DNA of 64,000 nucleotides from Roseateles koreensis (GTDB taxonomy: Bacteria; Pseudomonadota; Gammaproteobacteria; Burkholderiales; Burkholderiaceae_C), in contig NZ_JAQQXS010000013.1 of the NCBI RefSeq assembly GCF_028595305.1, forward strand, positions 62,001 to 126,000, in the 5' to 3' direction. Each line of letters begins with the position of its first letter. Within the stretch, counting starts at the first letter, position 1. A program made the position numbers and the translations under genes. A model generated the notes under the pieces. It saw nothing but the letters and a program-made list of their open reading frames with translations. It was not told the origin of the DNA and made no database searches. Of the stretch, positions 26,101-34,626 are shown in pieces.

Positions 26101-26709
26101 TTATCCCTTGGCGTACCAGCCCTTGACACCCGCGTGGTCGCGCACGGCCTCGTACACCCCGATGAGGTTGGGGCAATGGCTGAAGATGCTGGCTGGGATG
26201 TGATCGACATTGCCGCCGATGAACCAGCGCACCGCCATGTGCAGCTTCAGGTCGACCACCTGTAGCGTATCGCCGCCAAAAAAGGGTTTGTGGCTGATGT
26301 TTTTCTCGGCGGCGGCGGCCCAGCCGGGCAGGTAGTTCGCCACCAGATGCTCGCGCACCCGGCGCTTTTCTTGTTCTTCCATGCGAATGGTCGGGCCGAC
26401 GACGCCGCGCAGGTCTTCCACGTGCTGCATCATGCCCTCATGGCGTGCGGCCTCGAAATCGTCGCTGGGGTGCAGCCCGTGGCGGCGGCCAATCAACACC
26501 AAAATAGCATTGGCGTGCGCGATCGGGGCGCGCCCGGGCAGCTCCAGCACGGGCAGGCTGCCATAGGGCATTTGCGACTTCAGCGCGGGCCAATCTGCCA
26601 TTTTGATGCGCGCATCTTCAAAGTCGACGCCCGTCAGGTGCAAGGCCAGGCGGCACTCTTCGCCCCGGCTGACCGGCGCGTCGAAATAGGTGAGTTTGGG
26701 TTTGCTCAT
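26101..26709 (-). CDS. Glutathione S-transferase family protein
   Basis: The 202-residue protein has a thioredoxin-like N-terminal domain (KLTYFDAPVSRGEECRLAL, cis-proline in YGSLPVLEL, then AHANAIL) and an all-helical C-terminal domain (KPFFGGDTLQVVDLKLHMAVRWF), arranged as in Sigma/Alpha-like transferases. The usual N-terminal Tyr or Ser is probably Y in LTYFD. The ATG at 26709 is preferred to the longer frame from 26742 because it places the strand at the usual distance. Substrate unknown. Confidence 0.88.
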   Translation of the reverse strand: MSKPKLTYFDAPVSRGEECRLALHLTGVDFEDARIKMADWPALKSQMPYGSLPVLELPGRAPIAHANAILVLIGRRHGLHPSDDFEAARHEGMMQHVEDLRGVVGPTIRMEEQEKRRVREHLVANYLPGWAAAAEKNISHKPFFGGDTLQVVDLKLHMAVRWFIGGNVDHIPASIFSHCPNLIGVYEAVRDHAGVKGWYAKG

Positions 26710-26787
26710 GATGTTCAGGCCCAGTTTGGGTTCAATCGCCAAGGAAAGTTCTGCGCCGGGTTATTCGGCAGAACTGAAAGCGGGACT

Positions 26788-27276
26788 TTAAACAGAAATC
26801 TGTTTTTGTTCCTGGGCCATGCGCTGGTCCAGTTCCTGGCGCAGCTGACGCCGCATTTGAGCGGCTTGAAAGCGGCGTTTGTCGTCGGGCGTGAAAGGGC
26901 GCAGCGGCGGCACGGCCACCGGCTGGTGCGCATCGTCCACGGCCACCATCGTGAAGTAGCAGCTGTTGACGTGGCGCGTTTCCTGGGTGCGAATGTTCTC
27001 GGCAATCACGCGGATGCCAATCTCCATGGAGGAGGTGCCGGTGTAGTTCACGCTGGCCAGAAAGGTCACCAATTCGCCCACATGGATGGGTTGGCGGAAG
27101 GTCACCCGGTCCACCGACAAGGTCACCGCATAGCGGGCCGCATAACGGCTTGCGCAAGCGTAGGCCACCTGGTCGAGCAGCTTGAGGATGTTGCCCCCGT
27201 GCACATTGCCAGCGAAGTTGGCGGTATCGGGCGTCATCAATACCGTCATGCTCATTTGATGTGCGGGGTGGTCCAT
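26788..27276 (-). CDS. Acyl-CoA thioesterase (hotdog fold, YciA/BACH-like)
   Basis: This 162-residue single-domain hotdog thioesterase has the NFAGNVHGGNILKLLDQVAYACA motif (N and D typical of the family) near residue 18 and the VTFRQPIHVGELVTFLASVNYTG strand-turn block near 55. It likely hydrolyses medium- or long-chain acyl-CoA. The start at 27276 has AAGGAA upstream; the longer frame to 27447 is rejected. It is followed on the same strand by the glutathione transferase gene. Confidence 0.92.
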   Translation of the reverse strand: MDHPAHQMSMTVLMTPDTANFAGNVHGGNILKLLDQVAYACASRYAARYAVTLSVDRVTFRQPIHVGELVTFLASVNYTGTSSMEIGIRVIAENIRTQETRHVNSCYFTMVAVDDAHQPVAVPPLRPFTPDDKRRFQAAQMRRQLRQELDQRMAQEQKQISV

Positions 27277-27374
27277 TGGGGGTTCCTTGGGGGCGGCCTG
27301 CGGCGCGGTGTTGGGGGAAAAGGGGTAGAAATTTTTTGGGAGCAGGGCGAGAGGATACGCAATCGACAAGACCT

Positions 27375-28463
27375 TCACACACCCGGGAATTTGTGCACCG
27401 TGCTGCTGCGAAAAATCTCGCCCGGGCGCAGGACGGTGCTGGGCCAATCGGGGTGGCCCGGGTGGTTGGGCGAATCGGGGCTGTGCTGGGTCTCCAGGCA
27501 GAGGCCGTCGCCTTGGCGGTAGTAGGCGCCGCCGCTGCCGAGCAGGGTGGCGTCGAGAAAGTTGCCGGAATAAAACTGCAGGGCCGGCTCAGTGGTGTGA
27601 ATTTCCATGATTCGACCCGATTGCGGGTCGGCCAGCGTGGCGGCAAGATGCAGGCCGCCATCGCTTGGGGAGTCCAGCAGCCAGTTGTGGTCGTAGCCTC
27701 GTGCTGGTGCGAATTGCGGGTGGGCTTGGCGAATGCGGTCTTCAATGACGGTGCTGGCCCGAAAGTCGAAGGGCGTGCCCTCCACGGGCGCAATGCCGCT
27801 GGGGATCAAGCCGGCGCCGACCTCGGTGTAGCGTTGGGCGGCAATGGTCAGTCGATGTTGAAGGGCACTGCCGTGGCCGGCCAGGTTGAAATAGTCGTGG
27901 TGGGTGAGGTTGACGATGGTGGGCTTGTTGCAGCGGGCCTCGTAGTCGATTTGCCAGTACGCCGCAGCACCCAGGGTGTAGCGCAGCTTGACCTGCATTT
28001 CGCCGGGAAACCCACCTTCGCCGTCAGCGCTGGTGTAGCTCAGCTCGATCGCCACATTGCCGCTTGATTCAAGCGGCTGCGGCGTGATGTCCCAGTAGCG
28101 AGTGCCGAAGCTTTGGGCGCCTCCATGCAGACAGTTTTCTCCATCATTGATCGGCAGCGAGAAGGATTGACCGCCCAGCATGAACTGCCCTTTGGCGATG
28201 CGATTGGCATAGCGGCCGACGATGGTGCCGAAGTGCGGATTGCGCTCCAGATAGTCCGTCAGCTTGTCAAAGCCCAGCACCACATTGGCGCTGCGCCCCT
28301 GGGGGTCCGGCACATGCAGGCCGGTGACGATGCCGCCGTAGTTGATGGCGCTCAAGCGCAGGCCCCGGCCGTTGTCCAGGGTGTACTCATGCACGACGCG
28401 GCCGTCGGGCATCAGGCCGAATTCACGGCGGTGGATCGACGGGGCAGCAGTGGGCAATGGCAT
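27375..28463 (-). CDS. galM: Aldose 1-epimerase (mutarotase)
   Basis: The 362-residue enzyme interconverts alpha and beta anomers of aldoses. It shows GRYANRIAKGQF near residue 85, the histidine-bearing NLTHHDYFNLAGHG near 185 (catalytic histidine), a D-containing GYDHNWLL block near 255 and PALQFYSGNFLD near 305 with the catalytic glutamate in TTEPALQ. It is the last gene of the minus-strand operon with the sugar dehydrogenase, lactonase and MATE genes (15-nt gap to the MATE gene). Here it probably feeds the correct L-arabinose anomer to the 1-dehydrogenase (inference). Confidence 0.95.
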   Translation of the reverse strand: MPLPTAAPSIHRREFGLMPDGRVVHEYTLDNGRGLRLSAINYGGIVTGLHVPDPQGRSANVVLGFDKLTDYLERNPHFGTIVGRYANRIAKGQFMLGGQSFSLPINDGENCLHGGAQSFGTRYWDITPQPLESSGNVAIELSYTSADGEGGFPGEMQVKLRYTLGAAAYWQIDYEARCNKPTIVNLTHHDYFNLAGHGSALQHRLTIAAQRYTEVGAGLIPSGIAPVEGTPFDFRASTVIEDRIRQAHPQFAPARGYDHNWLLDSPSDGGLHLAATLADPQSGRIMEIHTTEPALQFYSGNFLDATLLGSGGAYYRQGDGLCLETQHSPDSPNHPGHPDWPSTVLRPGEIFRSSTVHKFPGV

Positions 28464-28478
28464 GGTGGGCGTTGACTT

Positions 28479-29957
28479 TCAGGCAAAGGTTCGTGAGATG
28501 ACCGGCAGCGATTGCGCCGAAGGTGAGGCCTGGCTTTGGGCTCGGGCGCGGTGTGCCAGGCTCATCCAGCGCCGGCTGCGCCAGCGTTGCAACATCAGCA
28601 GGCCGCGCAGCCATTCATCCACGATGAAGGCGCACCAGACACCCACCAGGCCCAGGCCGAAATGGGTACCCAGCAACCAGGCGCCAAAAGCCATAACGCC
28701 CCATTGCGAGAGCATGCCGACCCCGGCCGGGTAGCGGGCATCGCCGCAGGCTCGCAGCGCGTTGATCATGATGAGATTGAAGCTGCGGCCGGGCTCCAGC
28801 AGCAAGCCCAACATGACCAATGTGGCGCCGACCCGCTGAATTTCGGCGTCAGCCGTCAAGAGCGCCAGCAAGCGCGGCCCGAGCAGGGCGGCGAGGGCGG
28901 CGATCACCATCGTCCAGACCAGCCCCGTGCGCATATGCCGCAGGCACACCGCATAGGCTTGCTCCAGCCGGCCCGCGCCGACCAGGCGACCCACCAGGAT
29001 TTCATTGGCCAGCCCCATGGCCACGCCCCCCAGCATCACCACATTGGCCAGTTGCATCACATAAGTCTGGGTGGCCAGCTGAGACTCTCCCATGCGGGCG
29101 CTGAGCGCCGTGATCAGCATGAAGGCGCCGAACCAGCTGACGTTCTCCAACACCGCCGGCACGCCGTAATGCAGCAGCCGGCGCAGATCGGGCAGCGGCA
29201 CCCGCAAGAGATCGGTGTGCCGCCAGCGCAGGCCATACAAAGACCGCGACAGCCACCACAGGGCCCCACACGCCATCAGGCGGCTGAATGCGGTGGACAG
29301 CGCCACACCTGTGACGCCAAGCGCCGGCAAGCCGAACAGGCCGAAGATCAGCACCGCATTGCCGCCAACATTGAGCAGGTTCTGGCCCAACATCACCCAC
29401 ATCACGGCCCGCGTGTGGCCGTGGGCGCGCAGGCTGGCGCTGAGCGCGTAGTTCATCGCCTCCAGGAACAGTGTGCCCCCCATCCACTGCAGAAAGGGCA
29501 GGGCATAACGTGTTTGTTCAGGTGACAGCTGCACCCAGCGCAGCAAGGTGGGCGCGACAGGAATCAACAGCAGGCTGAAGGCCATGCCGATGCACAAATT
29601 GGTGCTAACCGCCGCCCGCGCCAGCCGCCGGGCGCCCTCGGCATCGCCCAGGCCCAGGTGATGGGTGATGACAATGGAGGCGCCAATCGCCAGCACGTTG
29701 AAAGCCATCATCAGCATGAACACAATCTGCCAGGCGCTGCCCAGGCCGGCCACCGCCTGGTCCGACAGGCGGCTCACCATCAGCGTATCGGCCACGCCGG
29801 TGCTCAGGTGCAGCAGTTGTTCGGCAAAGATCGGCCAGGCGAGTGCCAGCAAACCCGGCACGGCGTGCGCGGCCGGCTTATTCGCCTGCGCAGATTTTGA
29901 GGGCGACTGGGTCACAGGATCACGAGATTGGGGTGCTGATAAATCGATGTTCGGCAT
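28479..29957 (-). CDS. MATE family multidrug/solute exporter
   Basis: The 492-residue protein has about 12 membrane segments with MATE hallmarks: AWPIFAEQLLHLSTGVADTLMVSRL near residue 40, a pseudo-repeat GVPAVLENVSWFGAFML near 270, and MGLANEILVGRLVGAG near 320. Such proteins expel cationic or drug-like molecules with Na+ or H+. The start at 29957 lies within the last 38 nt of the lactonase gene, and galM begins 15 nt after its stop, so it is embedded in a sugar catabolic operon. Its substrate is unknown; export of an arabinose-pathway intermediate or a plant antimicrobial is possible but unsupported. Confidence 0.92.
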   Translation of the reverse strand: MPNIDLSAPQSRDPVTQSPSKSAQANKPAAHAVPGLLALAWPIFAEQLLHLSTGVADTLMVSRLSDQAVAGLGSAWQIVFMLMMAFNVLAIGASIVITHHLGLGDAEGARRLARAAVSTNLCIGMAFSLLLIPVAPTLLRWVQLSPEQTRYALPFLQWMGGTLFLEAMNYALSASLRAHGHTRAVMWVMLGQNLLNVGGNAVLIFGLFGLPALGVTGVALSTAFSRLMACGALWWLSRSLYGLRWRHTDLLRVPLPDLRRLLHYGVPAVLENVSWFGAFMLITALSARMGESQLATQTYVMQLANVVMLGGVAMGLANEILVGRLVGAGRLEQAYAVCLRHMRTGLVWTMVIAALAALLGPRLLALLTADAEIQRVGATLVMLGLLLEPGRSFNLIMINALRACGDARYPAGVGMLSQWGVMAFGAWLLGTHFGLGLVGVWCAFIVDEWLRGLLMLQRWRSRRWMSLAHRARAQSQASPSAQSLPVISRTFA

Positions 29958-30843
29958 GCCCATGCACGCCCAAGAGGCTTGCCCCTGGCAATTCGAACAC
30001 CGCACCGGCGGCGGCTTGAACAGCCAGCTCGGCTGGGCGCAGCTGCTTGCGCGCCGAGGTGACAAACAGGCGGTTGCGCGCCGCGCCGCCAAAGCTGGGG
30101 CAGGTGACTTGGCTGGCGGGCACCGGCAGGCGCAGGGTCTCGCGGCCTTGCGGGTCCAGCCGTATCACGCAGCTGGCACCCCACAGCGCCACCCACAGAT
30201 GGCCGGCAGCGTCCATCGCCGCGCCATCGGGTTCACCGTCGTCCGCGGCCAGCGCGGCAAAGCGCCGGGGTGCGCCGAGGCGGCCGTCCGGGGCGTAGTC
30301 CATCGCCCAAATCTGGCGGGTGGGGGAGTCGGTGAAATACATCGTCAGCCCGTCGGGGCTGAACTGGATGCAGTTGGCTACCGTGGCGGGCGGCAGCGGC
30401 AGGTGTTCAATGTCTAGCGCCGCATTCACACGGTAGAAGCCTCCCGCCGGCCGGCCTTGCGGGTTGAACATCCCAAAGACGAAACGCCCCTGCGGATCGC
30501 AGCGACCATCGTTGATGCGCAGCCCTTCAGGCGCGTCTGCTGGCCAAGGCACGGGCGACATGGGCCCCAGCGTGCCGCTGTTCAAGTCGAACAAGGCCAG
30601 GCCGCGGCTCAGGCCCAGCAGCAGCAGACCAGGCGCTTCACACAGGGCAAAGCTGCCCAGCTTGTCGGGCAATGACCAGCACTGCACCGTGCCGTCGGCG
30701 GCGCGCCAGCGCGTGAGCAGGCCCGCGTCGATGTCGGTCCAGAACAAGGCCTGCTCGCGCTCGCACCACAACAGGCACTCGCCCAACTGTGCGTCCGCTG
30801 GCACCCGCACCAGGGCTGGCGTGGGCCCAGGTGTCACGCCCAT
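29920..30843 (-). CDS. SMP-30/gluconolactonase family sugar lactonase (probable L-arabinonolactonase)
   Basis: The 307-residue beta-propeller enzyme has the divalent-metal ligands of the SMP-30 family: E in QLGECLLW near residue 21, N in RINDGRCDPQGRFVFG near 110 and D in YFTDSPTRQI near 195. In the oxidative L-arabinose pathway this enzyme opens L-arabino-1,4-lactone to L-arabonate. It overlaps the upstream dehydrogenase by 10 nt and the downstream MATE gene by 38 nt. The assigned substrate comes from the context of neighbouring pathway genes; the family alone would allow D-xylonolactone or gluconolactone. Confidence 0.9.
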   Translation of the reverse strand: MGVTPGPTPALVRVPADAQLGECLLWCEREQALFWTDIDAGLLTRWRAADGTVQCWSLPDKLGSFALCEAPGLLLLGLSRGLALFDLNSGTLGPMSPVPWPADAPEGLRINDGRCDPQGRFVFGMFNPQGRPAGGFYRVNAALDIEHLPLPPATVANCIQFSPDGLTMYFTDSPTRQIWAMDYAPDGRLGAPRRFAALAADDGEPDGAAMDAAGHLWVALWGASCVIRLDPQGRETLRLPVPASQVTCPSFGGAARNRLFVTSARKQLRPAELAVQAAAGAVFELPGASLLGVHGHAEHRFISTPIS

Positions 30844-31613
30844 CCTCCGTCCACCACAAAGTCTTGCGCGGTGCACATGGCGCTGTCATCCGCCGCCAGG
30901 AACAAGGCCATGCGGGCGATATCTTCTGACATCAACGGGTGGTTGATGCACTGGCCCTTGGCAATCTCGCGCTTGGTTTCTTCGGTCACCCACAGGCGCA
31001 GTTGCTTGTCGGTCATGACCCAGCCCGGCACCAGCGTATTCACGCGGATTTTGTCGGGCCCCAGGTCACGCGCCAGGCAGCGGGTGAGCCCCTGCACCGC
31101 GGCCTTGGAGGCGGTGTAGGCCGGCATGCCGCCCTGCTTGAGCATCCAGCTGATGGAGCCGAAGTTGATGATGCTGCCACCGCCTGCCGCCCGCATATCC
31201 GGCAGCAAGGCTTGCGCAGCAAAGAACTGGTGCTTCAGGTTCACCGCCAGGCCGCCGTCCCAGAATTCCGGCGTGATGTCTTCCAGGCCCAGGCGCTTGT
31301 CATTGGCCGCATTGTTCAGCAACACCGTCATCGGCCCCACGCGGCTGCGCAGGGCGGCAATGGCGGCGCGCAAGGCCTCGATATCGGTCAGGTCCGCCGC
31401 CATGAAGGCTGGGGCATGCCGGGCGCCGGCCAACTGCAAGGCCAGGGCTTCGCCCGCCTCGGCATTCAAGTCAATGAAGGCGACGCGTGCGCCCTGGGCG
31501 GCAAATTGCTCGACCAGGCAAGCACCAATGCCGGTGGCGCCACCGGTGATCAAGACAGCGCGATCTTGCAGGCTGGGATAGCGGGCAAAAACGCCAGTAG
31601 CGGAAGAACTCAT
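30834..31613 (-). CDS. SDR-family sugar 1-dehydrogenase (Caulobacter XylB-like; L-arabinose/D-xylose)
   Basis: This is a 259-residue short-chain dehydrogenase with the NAD-binding TGGATGIG (near residue 22), NNAAND near 98, catalytic serine in INFGSISW and YTASK (Tyr and Lys) near 167. The pattern from YPSLQDRAVLITGG through SIINFGSISW to the VDGGW end closely resembles Caulobacter D-xylose dehydrogenase XylB as I remember it. In this cluster it most likely oxidises L-arabinose at C1, though D-xylose or D-galactose are possible. It has GGAG 7 nt upstream of the ATG and is first in its operon. Confidence 0.92.
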   Translation of the reverse strand: MSSSATGVFARYPSLQDRAVLITGGATGIGACLVEQFAAQGARVAFIDLNAEAGEALALQLAGARHAPAFMAADLTDIEALRAAIAALRSRVGPMTVLLNNAANDKRLGLEDITPEFWDGGLAVNLKHQFFAAQALLPDMRAAGGGSIINFGSISWMLKQGGMPAYTASKAAVQGLTRCLARDLGPDKIRVNTLVPGWVMTDKQLRLWVTEETKREIAKGQCINHPLMSEDIARMALFLAADDSAMCTAQDFVVDGGWA

Positions 31614-31673
31614 GCGGGGCTCCGGAGGGGTGAATCAAAGGGGAAAAAGGGATGTCAGTAGTCCTGAAAATCA

Positions 31674-31702
31674 ATTGTAGTAAGACTTTTTGTGTCTTTG
31701 AA
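31674..31702 (-). promoter_or_regulatory. Sigma-70-like promoter for the dehydrogenase operon
   Basis: On the minus strand, TTCAAA (31702-31697) and TACAAT (31679-31674) are separated by exactly 17 bp, matching 4/6 and 5/6 of the -35 and -10 consensus. The 168-bp divergent region 31614-31781 is markedly more AT-rich than its surroundings and also serves the arabonate dehydratase gene on the plus strand. I could not settle a plus-strand promoter or a regulator site. Confidence 0.5.
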
Positions 31703-31781
31703 GCCTTGTTATTGGGGTTTTCACCGATCAAAGAAGCTAAATAGTAATATTTAATTCGGTTTACGTTAAGAAGAGAGTCCC

Positions 31782-33524
31782 ATGTCGAAATCCCCAGTCA
31801 AGCTTCGGTCGGCCGAATGGTTTGGTACCGCAGATAAGAACGGCTTCATGTACCGCAGCTGGATGAAGAACCAGGGCATCCCGGATCACGAGTTCCAGGG
31901 CAAGCCCATCATTGGCATCTGCAATACGTGGTCTGAGCTGACCCCCTGCAACGCGCACTTCCGCAAAGTGGCCGAGCACGTCAAGCGCGGCATTCTGGAG
32001 GCTGGCGGCTTTCCCGTCGAGTTTCCGGTCTTTTCTAACGGTGAGTCCAATCTGCGTCCCACCGCCATGCTGACGCGTAACCTCGCCAGCATGGACGTGG
32101 AGGAGTCGATCCGCGGCAATCCCATCGACGGCGTGGTGCTGCTGGTCGGCTGCGACAAGACAACGCCGGCTCTGCTGATGGGCGCGGCCAGCTGCGACGT
32201 GCCCGCCATCGTCGTCACCGGTGGCCCCATGCTCAACGGCAAGTACATGGGCAAAGACATGGGCTCCGGCACGGCGGTGTGGCAGTTGTCTGAACAGGTC
32301 AAGGCCGGTACCTTGAAGTTGCATGACTTCTTGGCCGCCGAGGCGGGCCACTCGCGCTCAGCAGGCACTTGCAACACCATGGGCACCGCTTCGACCATGG
32401 CCTGCATGGCCGAGGCGCTGGGCACCGGCCTGCCGCACAACGCCGCCATTCCAGCCGTTGATGCAAGGCGTTATGTGCTGGCGCATATGTCTGGCTCGCG
32501 CATTGTCGAGATGGTCAACGAGGGGCTGACGCTCTCCAAAATCTTGACCCGCGAGGCGTTCGAGAACGCCATCCGTGTCAACGCGGCCATCGGCGGCTCC
32601 ACCAATGCGGTGATCCACCTGAAGGCGATTGCCGGCCGCATCGGCGTGGACCTGCAACTCGACGACTGGACACGCCTGGGCGCAGGCACCCCGACCCTGG
32701 TGGACCTGCTGCCCTCGGGCCGCTTCTTGATGGAAGAGTTCTACTACGCCGGGGGGCTGCCCGCTGTGCTGCGCCGTTTGGGGGAGGCCGGCCTGCTGCC
32801 GCACCCGCAAGCGCTGACGGTGAATGGCAACACGCTGTGGGACAACGTCAAAGACGCGCCCATCTACAACGACGAAGTGATCCGCCCGCTGGACAAGCCC
32901 CTGGTGGCCGACGGCGGCATCCGCGTGCTGCGGGGCAATTTGGCGCCGCGCGGTGCGGTGCTCAAGCCCTCCGCTGCCAGCGCCCATCTGCTCAAGCACC
33001 GCGGCCCGGCGGTGGTGTTTGAGAACCTCGAAGACTACAAGGCCCGTATCGTCGACCCTGAGTTGGCGATCACCGCTGACTCAGTGATGGTCATGAAGAA
33101 CTGCGGTCCGCAGGGCTACCCCGGCATGGCCGAGGTGGGCAATATGGGCCTACCGCCCAAGCTGCTCGCCCAGGGCGTGACGGACATGGTGCGCATCTCC
33201 GATGCCCGCATGAGCGGCACCGCCTACGGCACCGTGGTGCTGCACGTCGCGCCCGAGGCCAAGGCCGGCGGCCCGCTGGCGGTGGTGCAAGAAGGCGACT
33301 GGATCTCGCTTGACTGCGCCAACAACAGCCTGCATCTTGAAATCTCTGACGAAGAACTGGCCGCGCGCCTGGCTGTGTGGCAATCGCAGCAGCGCGAGGA
33401 CCCCGCTGATGCAACCGGTTATAGGCACCTCTATGTGAAGAATGTGCTGCAGGCCGACGAGGGCTGCGACTTCGGCTTTCTTGTGGGCTGCCGTGGCTCT
33501 GCCGTGCCGCGCCATTCGCACTGA
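31782..33524 (+). CDS. L-arabonate dehydratase (IlvD/Edd family)
   Basis: The 580-residue iron-sulfur dehydratase converts L-arabonate to L-2-keto-3-deoxyarabonate. Cysteines for the cluster are in GICNTWSELTPCNAH (near residue 45), GCDKTTPA (near 125) and SAGTCNTMG (near 195). Other blocks (IRGNPIDGVVLL, GGSTNAVIH, the C-terminal PRHSH) fit the sugar-acid branch rather than dihydroxyacid dehydratase. Length matches arabonate dehydratases. The ATG has AAGAGAG upstream. The codons for the last residues lie inside the first copy of an 81-bp tandem duplication, leaving the protein intact. Confidence 0.93.
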   Translation: MSKSPVKLRSAEWFGTADKNGFMYRSWMKNQGIPDHEFQGKPIIGICNTWSELTPCNAHFRKVAEHVKRGILEAGGFPVEFPVFSNGESNLRPTAMLTRNLASMDVEESIRGNPIDGVVLLVGCDKTTPALLMGAASCDVPAIVVTGGPMLNGKYMGKDMGSGTAVWQLSEQVKAGTLKLHDFLAAEAGHSRSAGTCNTMGTASTMACMAEALGTGLPHNAAIPAVDARRYVLAHMSGSRIVEMVNEGLTLSKILTREAFENAIRVNAAIGGSTNAVIHLKAIAGRIGVDLQLDDWTRLGAGTPTLVDLLPSGRFLMEEFYYAGGLPAVLRRLGEAGLLPHPQALTVNGNTLWDNVKDAPIYNDEVIRPLDKPLVADGGIRVLRGNLAPRGAVLKPSAASAHLLKHRGPAVVFENLEDYKARIVDPELAITADSVMVMKNCGPQGYPGMAEVGNMGLPPKLLAQGVTDMVRISDARMSGTAYGTVVLHVAPEAKAGGPLAVVQEGDWISLDCANNSLHLEISDEELAARLAVWQSQQREDPADATGYRHLYVKNVLQADEGCDFGFLVGCRGSAVPRHSH

Positions 33525-33668
33525 CCGCACCGGCTTGCCGCAAGCGCTGTCCTATTCAATAAATCGACTCTGACCCCATTAAAAATACCGCGCCATTCGC
33601 ACTGACCGCACCGGCTTGCCGCAAGCGCTGTCCTATTCAATAAATCGACTCTGACCCCATTAAAAATA
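33507..33668. repeat. Exact 81-bp tandem duplication before the keto-deoxyarabonate dehydratase gene
   Basis: The segment 33507-33587 is repeated without mismatch at 33588-33668. Copy 1 covers the last five codons and stop of the arabonate dehydratase gene; copy 2 ends on the A of the next gene's ATG. Each copy ends with AATCGACTCTGACCCCATT and a short A-run, a GACTCTGACCCC-type sequence unlike the flanking GC-rich DNA. The duplication separates the two genes by 143 nt and leaves no ribosome binding site upstream of 33668. Confidence 0.97.
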
Positions 33669-34603
33669 TGAGCCGCCCCAATTCCCGAAATCCACGTTAC
33701 AAAGGTGTTTTTCCTGTTGTGCCCACCACGTTTGACGCGGCGGGCGGCCTGGATCTGGAGAGCCAGAAGCGCTGTGTGGATTTCATGATCGACGCGGGCT
33801 CGACCGGGCTGTGCATCCTGGCGAATTTCTCTGAGCAGTTCGTGCTGTCGGACAGCGAGCGTGACACCCTCACGCGAACCATTCTTGAGCATGTGCGCGG
33901 CCGCGTGCCGGTGATTGTCACCACCACGCACTACAGCACCCAAATCACCATCGCCCGCAGCCGTCAAGCGCAAGAGTTAGGTGCCGCTATGGTGATGGTG
34001 ATGCCGCCCTATCACGGTGCCACTTTTCGCGTGGCTGAATCGCAGATCTACGAGTTCTATGCACACCTGTCCGAGGCCATCAGCATCCCCGTGATGATTC
34101 AGGACGCACCGGTCAGTGGCACGCCGCTTTCCGTGCCCTTTTTGGCCAAGATGGCCACCGAACTTGAGCAGATCAAGTACTTCAAGATCGAAACACCCGG
34201 CGCGGCCGCCAAGCTGCGCGAGTTGATCCGCGTGGGCGGTGACGCGATCGAAGGGCCGTGGGACGGCGAAGAAGCCATCACCTTGCTGGCGGACCTGGAT
34301 GCGGGCGCCACCGGCGCCATGACCGGCGGCGGCTTTCCGGACGGCATCCGCAAGATCGTTGACGCCTATGCGGCCGGCGACCGTGAAGCCGCCGTGGCCG
34401 AGTACGGCCGCTGGCTGCCGCTGATCAATTTTGAAAACCGCCAGGGCGGCATCCTCACCGCCAAGGCGTTGATGTTGGCCGGAGGCGTCATCCAGTGCGA
34501 TGCGCCACGCCACCCCTTCCCTGAAATGCACCCCGCAACCCGTGCAGGGCTGCTGGACGCCGCCCGGCGCCTGGACCCGCTGGTCCTGCGCTGGACCCGT
34601 TGA
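33668..34603 (+). CDS. L-2-keto-3-deoxyarabonate dehydratase (DHDPS/NAL superfamily)
   Basis: This 311-residue (beta/alpha)8 enzyme has its Schiff-base lysine in YFKIETPG (about K173), and carries CILANFSEQFVLSD (near residue 48) where aldolase relatives have a GTTGE motif. That feature marks the dehydratase branch. It converts L-2-keto-3-deoxyarabonate to alpha-ketoglutarate semialdehyde. The ATG at 33668 lies at the end of the 81-bp duplication with no recognisable ribosome binding site. The semialdehyde dehydrogenase gene follows immediately. A GntR-family regulator and transport genes lie further downstream. Confidence 0.92.
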   Translation: MSRPNSRNPRYKGVFPVVPTTFDAAGGLDLESQKRCVDFMIDAGSTGLCILANFSEQFVLSDSERDTLTRTILEHVRGRVPVIVTTTHYSTQITIARSRQAQELGAAMVMVMPPYHGATFRVAESQIYEFYAHLSEAISIPVMIQDAPVSGTPLSVPFLAKMATELEQIKYFKIETPGAAAKLRELIRVGGDAIEGPWDGEEAITLLADLDAGATGAMTGGGFPDGIRKIVDAYAAGDREAAVAEYGRWLPLINFENRQGGILTAKALMLAGGVIQCDAPRHPFPEMHPATRAGLLDAARRLDPLVLRWTR

Positions 34604-34626
34604 ATAAAGAGAGCGACCCGCACATC

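Noticed and set aside
33507-33668. Two-copy repeat considered as a CRISPR remnant
   Set aside because: The copies are directly adjacent with no spacer and are 81 bp, so it is a tandem duplication.
33431-33973. Minus-strand open frame with an internally repeated peptide
   Set aside because: The peptide repeat simply reflects translation through the 81-bp DNA duplication on the wrong strand.
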